From: Hyphomicrobiales bacterium | GTDB taxonomy: Bacteria; Pseudomonadota; Alphaproteobacteria; Rhizobiales; Rhizobiaceae | Direction: 5' to 3' | Assembly: GCA_900466475.1 (NCBI GenBank) | Contig: UBMI01000015.1 | Span: forward strand, 179,192 to 243,191 | Length of the DNA: 64,000 nt | Shown here: in pieces, positions 1 to 8,030 of the stretch | Layout: each line of letters starts with the position of its first letter | How positions within the stretch are numbered: the stretch's first letter is position 1 | Made by a program: the position numbers and the translations under genes | Notes under the pieces: model-generated | Seen by the model: the letters and a program-made list of their open reading frames with translations, nothing else | What the model was told of the DNA's origin: nothing | Databases searched by the model: none

Positions 1-987
1 GATGGCAATCGACATGGTATCGGCCGGGAAAGCCGGCCAGGGCTGATCCTCGATCTTCGGAATATGCCCGCCGAAATCCGGCTGGATCTTCATCTCCTGA
101 CCCGCTGGCACGACAAGATCGTCGCCCTCGATGCGGCAGCGGATACCGAGACGCTCGAAGGTCATCAGCGTCGACCGCAGATGCTCAACACCCGCCCGTC
201 GGATGACGATCTCGGAACCGGTGACGGCAGCAAGGCCGATGAGCGAGCCAATCTCGTTATGGTCAGGGCCGATGCGGTGTGAGGCGCCGCCGAGAGGCTG
301 GCCGCCATGAATGATCATCGTATTGGTGCCGATACCTTCGATCTTGGCACCCATTGCGATGAGGAAATGGGCGAGATCCTGGACATGCGGCTCGGAGGCG
401 CAATTGCGCAGGATCGTCTTGCCTTCGGCGGCCACAGCCGCGCAGAGCGCATTTTCCGTGGCAGTGACCGACGGTTCGTCAAGGAAGACATCCGCACCTC
501 GCAGGTGCCTGGCGCGAAAACTATAGGAACCGTTGACGCTGATCTCGGCACCGAGCTGTTCAAGTGCCAGGAAATGCGTGTCGACGCGGCGGCGGCCGAT
601 GACATCGCCACCCGGCGGCGGCAACGTGATCTCGCCGCAACGAGCCAGCATCGGGCCGGCAAGCAGGATGGACGCGCGAATGCGGGCGCACAACGCCGGA
701 TCGAGATCGGCCGGCTTGAGATTGCTCGCCTCGATCTCGAGTTCGTTGCGGCCGAGCCAGCGCGCCTTGGCGCCGACGGACTGGATCAGCTCGACCAGCG
801 CTTCGACGTCGCGGATACGCGGCACGTTGGTCAGATACACGAGCTTGTCGGTCAGCAGCGAAGCGGCAATGATCGGCAAGGCGGCATTCTTGTTGCCGCT
901 CGGCTGGATCTCGCCGGCAAGGCGATGGCCGCCCTCGACGATGTACTGAATTCGCTCATGCGGCTGGGCCTGTGCCACTGCTGTCAT
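1..987 (-). CDS. MurA-like UDP-GlcNAc enolpyruvyl transferase, 3' end outside window
   Basis: The frame is open from position 987 to the window edge, giving 329 residues of an EPSP-synthase-fold enolpyruvyl transferase. Family features are the N-terminal SGNKNAALP segment (conserved Lys at about residue 33) and the loop PPPGGDVIGRRRVD. MurA transfers enolpyruvate from PEP to UDP-GlcNAc in the first committed step of peptidoglycan synthesis in the cytoplasm. In the active-site loop, where E. coli MurA has Cys115, this protein has Asp (about residue 128). Natural Asp variants are known, for example in mycobacteria and Chlamydia. An AAGGA box directly abuts the ATG at 987, so a GTG at 978 is an alternative start. 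It may be a second, specialised MurA paralogue; the C-terminus is not visible. Confidence 0.85.
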   Translation of the reverse strand, partial: MTAVAQAQPHERIQYIVEGGHRLAGEIQPSGNKNAALPIIAASLLTDKLVYLTNVPRIRDVEALVELIQSVGAKARWLGRNELEIEASNLKPADLDPALCARIRASILLAGPMLARCGEITLPPPGGDVIGRRRVDTHFLALEQLGAEISVNGSYSFRARHLRGADVFLDEPSVTATENALCAAVAAEGKTILRNCASEPHVQDLAHFLIAMGAKIEGIGTNTMIIHGGQPLGGASHRIGPDHNEIGSLIGLAAVTGSEIVIRRAGVEHLRSTLMTFERLGIRCRIEGDDLVVPAGQEMKIQPDFGGHIPKIEDQPWPAFPADTMSIAI

Positions 988-1125
988 CCTTGTTCGATTC
1001 GATTTTCAGGAGGCATATCTGCGTTGTCTTTGTGACATCGGAGTGATCGCCGATCGGGAAGAGTGGCTGTTCTAACAGCTGCCATGTGTGGTCGGCTAGA
1101 GGCAATGCGCGAGGACGAATCCATG

Positions 1126-1151
1126 AAAAACGGCGCCCTCCCGAGCGCCGT
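1126..1151 (-). terminator. Rho-independent terminator of the LigM-like gene
   Basis: Read on the minus strand, arms ACGGCGC/GCGCCGT enclose an 8-nt loop and are followed by a T5 run. It lies 31 bp past the stop of the demethylase gene. Confidence 0.8.
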
Positions 1152-1181
1152 CGCTAACACCGTGGATGGTGGTGTCGGAGT

Positions 1182-2594
1182 TCAGCTCTTCTTGCTACGC
1201 CAGCTGTCGGCGTAATTCTCGCGAGCTTCACGGGAATAGGGAGTGGGCGAAACACGCACGCGGATTTCCGCCTGCTTGTGCGGTTCGACCGAGGTCTTGC
1301 CTGATCCACCGTCGGGTTCGCCCCACACGAGGGTCAGCACATCGCCAACCTCAACATCGGCATCGACAATGCCGAGCGAGAGCATGCAGCGCTCATTGTA
1401 GCTATAGCCATTGAACATCGACATGCCGACCATCTTGCCGTCGCGCATGATCTTGTCGGCGCTGGTCGAGGCATAATTCGGCTGCGGGAAATCGATCCAC
1501 TTGAAATGATCCTCACCCGGACGGAAGGCCGAGGCGATGACGTTGACGACATCTTCGGCATTCCACTCGAAGGTCACCTTCTTGCGGCTCGTCTGGCCCT
1601 TCATTTTTTCGAGTGCCGACTTGCCGATGAAATCGTCCTTCTTCCAGCCGATGTAGAAGTCGTAGCCGAGTTCGAACGGATTGACGTAATAGTCCTCGAT
1701 ATTGCTGGTAACGAAGCTGCCGCCGATGGCGCCTGTCGCCTCGTAGCTATCGGCGCCGAGCCAGTCGCGATAGGCAGCCAGCATGCCATCACCCGTATAG
1801 ATGCCGGGCAGTGGCGACGGGATCCAGCCGGATTCCAGCGTATTGGTGGAATATGCGCGGCTGCCGCAGCGTACGAGATCGACGCCCGCCGCCTTTGCCG
1901 ATTCCAGGATAACCGAGTGGATATAGGCCTTGTCCTCGTAGGGACCCCAGATTTCCAGGCCCGGCGCACCGGACATGCCGTGGCGCAGCGCATTCACGGT
2001 CTTCGAGCCGACCTTGATCTTGTCGACATGAAAGAACTTGATGTCGGGGATCGGTCCGCCGTTCATCTTCTCGAAGATCTTTGGGGCATCCGGTCCCTGG
2101 ATCTGATAGCGATAATGCGTACGCAACACCCGTTCGCCTTCCGGGCGCGAGGGCGAGCGCGGATCATATTTGAGCCGCACGTTCCACTTGCCGTAAGCAG
2201 CGCAGAACATCAGCCAGTTGGAGGTCGGCGAGCGGCCGACGAGGATGAACTTATCATCGCGTTCGCGGAAGATGATCTGGTCGCCGATGACATGACCGGC
2301 CGGCGTGACCGGTACGAAATGCTTGGCGCGGTTCGTATCGAAATTCGAGAAGGAGTTGACGCCGTGATAGGCGAGGAACTTCTCCGCGTCAGGGCCTTCG
2401 ACCGTCAACTCGTCCATATGGTGCGACTGATCGAAGAGGACGGCGGAGTTGCGCCATGCGGCCTGCTCCGAACGCCAGTTGGAGAACTCGGCCGCAACGA
2501 CCGGGTATACATACATGCCGACCTTGGAATTGCGCAGCAACTCCACCGTATTGCCAGCCGACTTCAAAACTTCGGATAGGTTCGATCTCGCCAC
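1182..2594 (-). CDS. ligM: LigM-type vanillate/3-O-methylgallate O-demethylase (GcvT family)
   Basis: A 470-aa aminomethyltransferase (GcvT-fold) protein, the same length class as Sphingobium LigM (about 471 aa). Features include an FDQSHHM segment near residues 54-60 and a GcvT-like C-terminal barrel. LigM moves the aryl methyl group of vanillate or 3-O-methylgallate to tetrahydrofolate, giving protocatechuate or gallate plus 5-methyl-THF. I chose the GTG at 2594 because GGAGG lies 8 nt upstream; an in-frame opening at 2642 has no such support. A TGTATACA palindrome sits 29-36 bp upstream of the start, next to the FCD-GntR gene. Ring-cleavage genes and a MetF-like reductase nearby support aromatic O-demethylation. 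DesA-type syringate demethylase specificity is the main alternative. Confidence 0.85.
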   Translation of the reverse strand: MARSNLSEVLKSAGNTVELLRNSKVGMYVYPVVAAEFSNWRSEQAAWRNSAVLFDQSHHMDELTVEGPDAEKFLAYHGVNSFSNFDTNRAKHFVPVTPAGHVIGDQIIFRERDDKFILVGRSPTSNWLMFCAAYGKWNVRLKYDPRSPSRPEGERVLRTHYRYQIQGPDAPKIFEKMNGGPIPDIKFFHVDKIKVGSKTVNALRHGMSGAPGLEIWGPYEDKAYIHSVILESAKAAGVDLVRCGSRAYSTNTLESGWIPSPLPGIYTGDGMLAAYRDWLGADSYEATGAIGGSFVTSNIEDYYVNPFELGYDFYIGWKKDDFIGKSALEKMKGQTSRKKVTFEWNAEDVVNVIASAFRPGEDHFKWIDFPQPNYASTSADKIMRDGKMVGMSMFNGYSYNERCMLSLGIVDADVEVGDVLTLVWGEPDGGSGKTSVEPHKQAEIRVRVSPTPYSREARENYADSWRSKKS

Positions 2595-2621
2595 CTGATG
2601 TCCTCCCATTGGCATGCGATA

Positions 2622-2631
2622 GTGTATACAT
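2622..2631. promoter_or_regulatory. Putative GntR operator upstream of ligM-like gene
   Basis: TGTATACA (2623-2630) is a perfect 8-bp palindrome lying just upstream of the demethylase RBS. The same octamer is found at 3645-3652 and 10677-10684, all in promoters of the aromatic island. A one-mismatch copy, GGTATACA, lies inside the gene near 2505. Confidence 0.6.
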
Positions 2632-2702
2632 GAAATGCCCAATGCGATCAGATTGCAAGCCTATTTTGTCCCGACAACGCCCAGGCCAATGCTCCGAAAA
2701 TG

Positions 2703-2725
2703 AAAAAAGGCGGCCACAGGCCGCC
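2703..2725 (-). terminator. Rho-independent terminator of the gntR gene
   Basis: On the minus strand, arms GGCGGCC/GGCCGCC with a 3-nt loop are followed by T6. It lies 26 bp beyond the gntR stop and separates it from the demethylase gene. Confidence 0.85.
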
Positions 2726-2750
2726 CTTCAGAGCCGGGAATTATCTGAAA

Positions 2751-3485
2751 TTACCGATGAATCAGCGCGAGTCCCCTGATCTGTTCGATCAGTGTTGGGT
2801 CTTCCGCCAGAATGTATTCAAGATTGCGCCGCGCCGTACGGGCATGCTCCCTGGCGATCGCTTCCGCGCGGCTGCCTTCGCGCGCTTCGATCGCGCTGAC
2901 GAGCGCCCTGTGCTGGTCCTGCGCGGAGCGCAGCGAACGACGGAAGGCGGTGATATCAGCTTTGTCCGGCAGGAACGCCGAGGGCGAGGCAAAAGGCAGC
3001 GAGCTTGCCCGCTCCACCTCACGCCTGATGATCTCGCTGCCGGCAAGTGCTGCAAGCTGATGGTGGAATTTTTCGTTCAGGTCGGAATAGGCATCGAAAT
3101 CGACATCGTCGAGCTGCTCGCCGAAACAGGCGTCGAGCTTCAGCACCGTCTGCCTGATATCTCCGAGCGCATCGGGTGCGGCGCCGCGTTCCGCAGCGAG
3201 CCTTGCCGCCATCCCTTCCATGACACCACGCACTTCAATGGAATCGACCACATCGGCAAAACCGAAGCGGCGGACGACAAAGCCACCATTTGGCAGGCGA
3301 TCGAGCAGCCCCTCCTCCGTCAGCCGGGACATGGCCTCCCGCACGGGAGTGCGTGAAATATCGAGCGCCTCCGCCAGCGGCACTTCGAAGAGGCGCGTGC
3401 CGCCCTGCAACTCGCCGCTCAAAATCTTTTCCCGCAACTCGATAACGGCGCGACGGCCATGTGTTGCGGCTTCACTCTGCTTCAT
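2751..3485 (-). CDS. FCD-domain GntR regulator of the aromatic island
   Basis: This 244-aa protein has an N-terminal winged helix (about residues 8-70, with SRTPVREAMSRL as recognition helix) followed by an all-alpha FCD effector domain. The FCD domain carries the usual Asp/His metal-ligand pattern (DLNEKFHHQL and a later HRAL segment). FCD-GntR proteins are cytoplasmic repressors released by small carboxylic acids, often pathway intermediates. The ATG at 3485 is preceded by GGAGG at 8 nt; an upstream in-frame TTG overlaps that RBS and is rejected. The gene lies between the demethylase gene and the hydrolase-ligAB operon, whose promoters carry TGTATACA. Its own upstream region has the variants TGTATATA (3509) and TGTATGCA (3570), which suggests autoregulation. 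Confidence 0.88.
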   Translation of the reverse strand: MKQSEAATHGRRAVIELREKILSGELQGGTRLFEVPLAEALDISRTPVREAMSRLTEEGLLDRLPNGGFVVRRFGFADVVDSIEVRGVMEGMAARLAAERGAAPDALGDIRQTVLKLDACFGEQLDDVDFDAYSDLNEKFHHQLAALAGSEIIRREVERASSLPFASPSAFLPDKADITAFRRSLRSAQDQHRALVSAIEAREGSRAEAIAREHARTARRNLEYILAEDPTLIEQIRGLALIHR

Positions 3486-3507
3486 CGGCGCCTCCAATCC
3501 CGGCTAA

Positions 3508-3577
3508 ATGTATATAGCAGCCGGAACGCATACAAAACCCCACCCTGAGCCGGCATCCTAACACATAATTGTATGCA
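3508..3577. promoter_or_regulatory. gntR promoter region with degenerate operator copies
   Basis: Between gntR and the hydrolase operon lie TGTATATA (3509-3516), GCATACA (3528-3534) and TGTATGCA (3570-3577). All are one or two changes from the TGTATACA octamer found in neighbouring promoters. Autoregulation is inferred only from this resemblance. Confidence 0.4.
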
Positions 3578-3635
3578 TCATACCAAAGTCTCTTCGCCAA
3601 ATTGGCGTTTATGAAAGTCGATCCACTCCCATCTC

Positions 3636-3654
3636 TTGACACAATGTATACATT
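3636..3654 (+). promoter_or_regulatory. Promoter and operator of the hydrolase-ligAB operon
   Basis: TTGACA (3636-3641) resembles a sigma-70 -35 box. A perfect 12-bp palindrome, AATGTATACATT (3643-3654), begins 1 bp after it, a position where a bound repressor would block RNA polymerase. No good -10 at standard spacing is obvious. Confidence 0.55.
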
Positions 3655-3684
3655 TATGATGTCTGATTTGCGGGAGGAAAATCG

Positions 3685-4395
3685 ATGGCAACGCTCGCGC
3701 TCATTCCGGGGCTCGTGTCCGACAGCATTGTCTGGGCGCCGCTTGCCGATGCCGTCGGGCACCGCATACCCGTGCACACGGCTGATGTTTCGCGTGCTTC
3801 CTCGATATCGGGAATGGCAGAAAACGTTCTCGCCGCCACTGAAGGCGATTTGATTGCGGTCGGCCATTCCATGGGCGGACGCGTCGCCATGGAAATGGCT
3901 CGTATGGCACCGGATCGCATTCGCGGACTGGTCCTTGCCAATACCGGCCACCATCCGAAACGCGATGGCGAGGAAATCAAACGCCAGCAAATGATCGATC
4001 TTGGTCATCGCAGCATGGATCAACTGGCCGACCAATGGCTGCCGCCCATGCTCCACCCTGGCCGACTGTCAGATGCCGGCTTGATCGGCCATCTGCGCAC
4101 CATGGTGCTACGGGCCGGCGCTGATGTCCATGAGCGACAGATTCGAGCACTTATCAATCGGCCGAACGCCAGCACCTATATGGCCGAACTCGGCTGTCCC
4201 ATCCTGCTCATTGCTGCGCGTCAGGATGGCTGGAGTCCGATTACCCAGCATCAGGAAATCGCCGAAGCAGCACCCGATGCAGAACTCGTCATCATCGAAG
4301 ATGCTGGCCATTTCGGCCCCGTGGAGCGCCCGGCCGAGGTGACGTCCGCGATCATAGATTGGCTGACGCGCAGATTTGGAGGAATTCATGCCTGA
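3685..4395 (+). CDS. Alpha/beta hydrolase of the aromatic catabolic operon
   Basis: A 236-aa cytoplasmic alpha/beta-hydrolase. The probable triad is Ser62 in GHSMGG, Asp181 (AARQDGW) and His209 (DAGHFG). GGGAGG lies 8 nt before the ATG. It is the first gene of an operon with ligA and ligB, and its last codons overlap ligA. The substrate is unknown. Position suggests an ester or lactone of the ring-cleavage pathway. If 3-O-methylgallate is cleaved before demethylation, the product is a methyl ester that would need such an enzyme. A C-C-bond meta-cleavage hydrolase is less likely, because LigAB products do not normally need one. Confidence 0.8.
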   Translation: MATLALIPGLVSDSIVWAPLADAVGHRIPVHTADVSRASSISGMAENVLAATEGDLIAVGHSMGGRVAMEMARMAPDRIRGLVLANTGHHPKRDGEEIKRQQMIDLGHRSMDQLADQWLPPMLHPGRLSDAGLIGHLRTMVLRAGADVHERQIRALINRPNASTYMAELGCPILLIAARQDGWSPITQHQEIAEAAPDAELVIIEDAGHFGPVERPAEVTSAIIDWLTRRFGGIHA

Positions 4396-4741
4396 GAATA
4401 GCGGGACCATTCCCGATACGCCGCTTTTCGACCGCGCCGGCTCGATCCGCGGCTACCGGCTCAACAAGATGGCGATGGCGCTGGGCCAGGCGGAAAACCG
4501 CGACGCGTTCAAGGTGGATGAGGATGCCTATCTCACCCGCTTCGGCCTGAACAACGACGAAAAGGCCGCCGTCAAAAGCCGAGACTGGCACGAGATGGTC
4601 CGCCTTGGCGGCAACCTGTTCTTCATCCTGAAGATCGCCGCTGTCGACCCGACGCCGATCACTCAGATCGGCGCCGCCCAGGCCGGCATGTCGCATGAGG
4701 ATTTTCTCTACGAAAGGCTAGGAAAGAAAAGACATGGCTAG
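4388..4741 (+). CDS. ligA: Protocatechuate 4,5-dioxygenase/gallate dioxygenase alpha subunit
   Basis: A 117-aa small subunit of a type II extradiol dioxygenase (LigA family), rich in helix, with the characteristic segment LTRFGLNNDEKAAV and the C-terminal GMSHEDFLYERLGK. LigA caps the active site of LigB and carries no metal ligands. The ATG at 4388 follows GGAGG by 5 nt and is preferred to an in-frame start at 4376 that overlaps the RBS. The gene overlaps the 3' end of the hydrolase gene by 8 bp and overlaps ligB by 8 bp, so the three are probably translationally coupled. Confidence 0.92.
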   Translation: MPENSGTIPDTPLFDRAGSIRGYRLNKMAMALGQAENRDAFKVDEDAYLTRFGLNNDEKAAVKSRDWHEMVRLGGNLFFILKIAAVDPTPITQIGAAQAGMSHEDFLYERLGKKRHG

Positions 4742-5576
4742 GATCATAGGTGGCCTTGGGACGAGCCACGTCCCATCGATCGCCGCCGCGCTGGACAAGG
4801 GTCTGCGCGACACGCCGGACTGGAAGCCCTTCTTCGATGGTTACGAAGCCGGCAAGCAATGGATGCGTGAGGCAAAACCCGATATCGCGGTCGTGATCTT
4901 CAACGACCACGGCAACAGCTTCTTCCTCGACCGCGTGCCGACTTTCGCAGTGGGCGTAGCGGAAACCTATCAGCCAGTCGACGAAGGCTGGGGGCCACGC
5001 CCCATTCCCGCCTTCGACGGTGCTGCCGATTTCTCCTGGCATTTTGTCGACAGGCTGGTCGAGCGCCATTTCGATCCGCTGGTCTGCCGCGAGATCGAGG
5101 TCGATCACGGCTTGCAGGTGCCTATGGAACTGTTCTTCGGCCGGCCGGAGCGCTGGCCGGTCAAGGTTCTGCCGATCTGGGTGAACACCATCCAGTATCC
5201 GATCCCCACACCGCAGCGCTGCTGGGAGATGGGCAAGGTGCTGCGCGAGGCAATCGAAAGCTGGCCCGGCGATGAGCGTGTTGTCATTCTCGGCACCGGC
5301 GGCCTGTCGCATCAGCTGCAGGGCGCGCGTGCCGGCTTCATAAACCAGGCGGCCGACCGCGCCTGGCTTGACGGTATCGCCGCCAACCCGGAACCTTACC
5401 GCGCCATGAGCCGCGAGGATTACGTCGAGCAATTCGGTTCCGAAGGCGCCGAACTCATCATGTGGCTGGTCATGCGCGCCGCCATGAACGAGCAGGTCAA
5501 TCTCATCCACAAGCACTATCACGCGCCGGCCTCCATGACCGGTGCCGGCATGGTCGTGCTGGAAAACGCCGCCTGA
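4734..5576 (+). CDS. ligB: Protocatechuate 4,5-dioxygenase/gallate dioxygenase beta subunit
   Basis: The 280-aa catalytic subunit of the LigAB type II extradiol dioxygenase. Predicted Fe(II) ligands are His12 (GTSHVPS), His59 (NDHGNSF) and a Glu near residue 240 (GSEGAEL). The catalytic base is His193 (GGLSHQ). The enzyme opens protocatechuate between C4 and C5 and can also cleave gallate and 3-O-methylgallate. The downstream genes in the island (tautomerase, hydratase, aldolase) consume the gallate product oxalomesaconate directly. The dehydrogenase LigC and lactonase LigI needed for the protocatechuate route are not in the window, so gallate is the favoured substrate. The stop codon overlaps the next start (TGATG). 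Confidence 0.92.
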   Translation: MARIIGGLGTSHVPSIAAALDKGLRDTPDWKPFFDGYEAGKQWMREAKPDIAVVIFNDHGNSFFLDRVPTFAVGVAETYQPVDEGWGPRPIPAFDGAADFSWHFVDRLVERHFDPLVCREIEVDHGLQVPMELFFGRPERWPVKVLPIWVNTIQYPIPTPQRCWEMGKVLREAIESWPGDERVVILGTGGLSHQLQGARAGFINQAADRAWLDGIAANPEPYRAMSREDYVEQFGSEGAELIMWLVMRAAMNEQVNLIHKHYHAPASMTGAGMVVLENAA

Positions 5577-5902
5577 TGCCGGTCTTTTTCCTCATGCGCT
5601 GCCTGCATCATCAAGGGCAGGATACTGCCCGCGATCTGCAGCGCGCGGCCCATCGCGCCTGGGTCCAATCCGGCGGCGAAGGCCTCGCGACAGTGCTGAT
5701 CGGCTCTGCCTTGCACGATGACGGTGGAGTCTCTATCGGCAATTTCGGGATACTGGAGACGGCAGGTCTTGCCGAAGCAAAAGCCTTTGCTGAAGGCGAC
5801 CCTTTCAACAAGGCAGGCATTGTGGCAAAGATCGAACTTACGCCATTGCCGGCGACATTCCAGGCCGGGCGCATCAGCGATCCGATGACACCAAGGACAT
5901 AG
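5576..5902 (+). CDS. YCII-related protein linked to the LigAB operon
   Basis: A 108-aa protein of the YCII/dimeric ferredoxin-like type, with a conserved RCLHH segment near the N-terminus and SIGNFGILE in the middle. YCII-like domains carry His/Asp pairs thought to be catalytic; no reaction is established for this subgroup. It starts in the ligB stop codon (TGATG), so its role probably belongs to the same catabolic step, for example handling an unstable ring-cleavage tautomer. That role is inferred from position alone. Confidence 0.75.
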   Translation: MPVFFLMRCLHHQGQDTARDLQRAAHRAWVQSGGEGLATVLIGSALHDDGGVSIGNFGILETAGLAEAKAFAEGDPFNKAGIVAKIELTPLPATFQAGRISDPMTPRT

Positions 5903-5947
5903 AATTCGAGTTCCGCACCAGCGGAGGGGGTGCCCCGGAGAGGGGCA

Positions 5948-6026
5948 GATGAGGGGGCTGGCAAAGCAAGGTAGGGAACGATCGAAACGAGAGTGACGGT
6001 CGCTTGTGCGCTAAGGCCCCCTCATC
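5948..6026. repeat. Widely spaced perfect inverted repeat between convergent operons
   Basis: GATGAGGGGGC (5948-5958) and GCCCCCTCATC (6016-6026) are perfect 11-bp arms separated by 57 bp. The segment lies between the stops of two convergent operons. It resembles the palindromic intergenic mosaic elements of rhizobia, but I cannot show other copies here. It may also form a weak bidirectional terminator. Confidence 0.45.
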
Positions 6027-6053
6027 CGCGCTATGCGGTCCCGAACCGATTGC

Positions 6054-6920
6054 TCACCCCTTCTGGGGCTTCCGCCGCAATTCCAGCACACGTCCGACAG
6101 TTTCTTCCAGCCCGCCAGTCTGCCCGAGACCGCACGCTCCCATGCGTTCCTGCACCTCGGCAATCTCCATCGCCAACCCGCCACGAAGCCCAAGCGCATC
6201 GAGCGTCGCGGCGCTTTCGCGCATCTCTGCCGCCCGCCGCCGCCCATGTCGCGTCGTGCGCTCCATCTGATATTCGGCAAATTGCGGCCAGTTGAGGCCA
6301 GGGAAAGAACCGGAAAGGGATGAAAGGATTTCTTCGTAGCAACCTGACGCCTTCGCCGCGAGCAAGGCCTCGACTGTGATCGCCTCCAATCCCTTGACGA
6401 ATAGCGAGCGCACCATCTTGATTGCTGTCGCAGCACCAGCTGCCGGCCCCGCAATCTCGGCAGAAAACCCAAGTGCCAAAAGCTCCGGCAGCAACCTCTC
6501 AGCAGGAGCACCGGCAAGTAAAACGGGCGTCTGGTGTTTGCGCGGATGGACCGGCGCCATGACAGCCATGTCGAGATAGTCGCAGCCTGCGGCTTCCACA
6601 GCGGCTGCCGTCTCCCGCTTTCGGCCTGGTGAAACGGAATTGATATCAATCATCACCTGCCCCTGCCGCAGATGTGGCAGGAGCGGTTCGACGGCAAGCA
6701 GGCTCTGGTCGGCGGTCACAGCGCTGAACACCCAATCCGCTTCCGAAAGTCCCGCGATGCCCTCGGAAATCTCGGCGCCACGGGCGCGCAACGCCTCGCG
6801 TATAGCTTCGCCCCCTGACGCGAGCAGGATATCATAAGCGATGAAACTCAGACCCGGCCGGCTCAACCCCTCATGAAGCGCTCTTGCTGCTTCGCCATAG
6901 CCCAGAAACCCGATCCTCAT
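6054..6920 (-). CDS. NAD(P)-dependent dehydrogenase, 3-hydroxyisobutyrate DH-like with DUF1932
   Basis: A 288-aa protein with an N-terminal Rossmann domain (GFLGYGEAA at residues 4-12) related to beta-hydroxyacid dehydrogenases. It ends in a C-terminal DUF1932 helical domain. The conserved Lys expected in the interdomain helix is present (ATAIKMVRSL). It is the last gene of the VOC-galB-ligK-galD operon, 51 bp after the tautomerase gene. No LigC-type semialdehyde dehydrogenase occurs in the window, so it might oxidise or reduce a ring-cleavage product. The family also includes enzymes of unrelated acid metabolism, and the substrate is not determined. Confidence 0.8.
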   Translation of the reverse strand: MRIGFLGYGEAARALHEGLSRPGLSFIAYDILLASGGEAIREALRARGAEISEGIAGLSEADWVFSAVTADQSLLAVEPLLPHLRQGQVMIDINSVSPGRKRETAAAVEAAGCDYLDMAVMAPVHPRKHQTPVLLAGAPAERLLPELLALGFSAEIAGPAAGAATAIKMVRSLFVKGLEAITVEALLAAKASGCYEEILSSLSGSFPGLNWPQFAEYQMERTTRHGRRRAAEMRESAATLDALGLRGGLAMEIAEVQERMGACGLGQTGGLEETVGRVLELRRKPQKG

Positions 6921-6971
6921 CTCAGTCTCCTATTTTGCGAAGGACCACGCCGCGACGAGACGCTGCCGCAA

Positions 6972-8030
6972 TCACGCAAAGACAAATCCGTCGAAAAGCT
7001 TGCGGGCGGTGCGCAACACTGCAGCATTGGTCACGGCGCCGCTCCTGACCGTCGCGATCACGCTCATTTCTCCGGTCGGATGCTCGACCGAGATCAGTTT
7101 CTCGTCGCCATCAGGCACGACCGCCAGTTGCGCCGCCGGCCCTTCCGGCAGAAGGCAGGCTGTCGCAAGGCTGACGGCACCGAGCACGCCGATCGCATCA
7201 TGGCAGCGATGCGGAATGAAGGTGCGCGTCGAGATCGCGCCCCCGGCCCTTGCGGGCGACACCATCGTCATCTTCGGCACCGATTTCTTCGCGACATCAC
7301 CGAGATTCATCATCGGCCCCGCCCGTAGCCGGATCGCCTCCAGCTTCGATTTGAGGTCTCCATCGGCTTCGAGCACGCCAGGCGTTTCTGTCCCGTCAAT
7401 ACCGAGATCACTGGCCAGCATGACGACGCAGGGCATGCCGTTGTCGATCAACGTGCATTCGATGCCCTCGATAACGTCAACGACACGGCCGGTGGGCAGC
7501 AGGGCTCCGCAGCTCGAACCCGCCGTATCCGCAAAGGTGATCGGCACCGCCGCGGCCGTGCCTGGCACGCCATCGATGCGCGCATCCCCCGCATAGGTCA
7601 CCCGCCGATCCGGCGTGGCAATCTTCGCGGTGGCGATCTGTCCGGTGTTTTCCATGAAGATACGCACTTCGGTCTGCCCGTCTTCGGCCTCGATCAGACC
7701 GCGCTCGATGGCAAAGGGTCCGACACCGGCAAGGATGTTGCCGCAGTTCTGCGCATCGGTGACGATGGGCTCATCAACAAAGACCTGCAGGAAGAGATAG
7801 TCGATATCGACGCCGGGCCGCTCGGATCGCTTGACGACCGCGATCTTTGAGGTCAGCGGATCGGCTCCGCCCATGCCGTCGATCTGCCGCGGATCGGGCG
7901 AGCCCATGACCCGCAGCAGAAATCCGTCACGATCCTCAGGCAGATCTTCCGCCAGGAAATAGCCGCCCTTGGAGGTTCCACCGCGCATCCACATGCAGCG
8001 CACGCCTTCCCCAGCGCTGGGCCTAGACAT
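6972..8030 (-). CDS. galD: 4-oxalomesaconate tautomerase, PrpF family (GalD/LigU-like)
   Basis: A 352-aa PrpF-family isomerase with the two-domain diaminopimelate-epimerase fold. Cys96 in QNCGNILAG is in the position of the catalytic cysteine of the superfamily, and the N-terminal WMRGGTSKG segment is typical of PrpF/GalD. GalD and LigU interconvert forms of 4-oxalomesaconate in gallate and protocatechuate meta-cleavage. The start overlaps the end of the aldolase gene by 8 bp. The immediate neighbours are the hydratase and aldolase of the same route, which makes this assignment stronger than family membership alone. Confidence 0.85.
   Translation of the reverse strand: MSRPSAGEGVRCMWMRGGTSKGGYFLAEDLPEDRDGFLLRVMGSPDPRQIDGMGGADPLTSKIAVVKRSERPGVDIDYLFLQVFVDEPIVTDAQNCGNILAGVGPFAIERGLIEAEDGQTEVRIFMENTGQIATAKIATPDRRVTYAGDARIDGVPGTAAAVPITFADTAGSSCGALLPTGRVVDVIEGIECTLIDNGMPCVVMLASDLGIDGTETPGVLEADGDLKSKLEAIRLRAGPMMNLGDVAKKSVPKMTMVSPARAGGAISTRTFIPHRCHDAIGVLGAVSLATACLLPEGPAAQLAVVPDGDEKLISVEHPTGEMSVIATVRSGAVTNAAVLRTARKLFDGFVFA

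Noticed and set aside
1506..2579. A 357-codon plus-strand frame
   Set aside because: Antisense shadow of the LigM-type gene, with no RBS and no family features.
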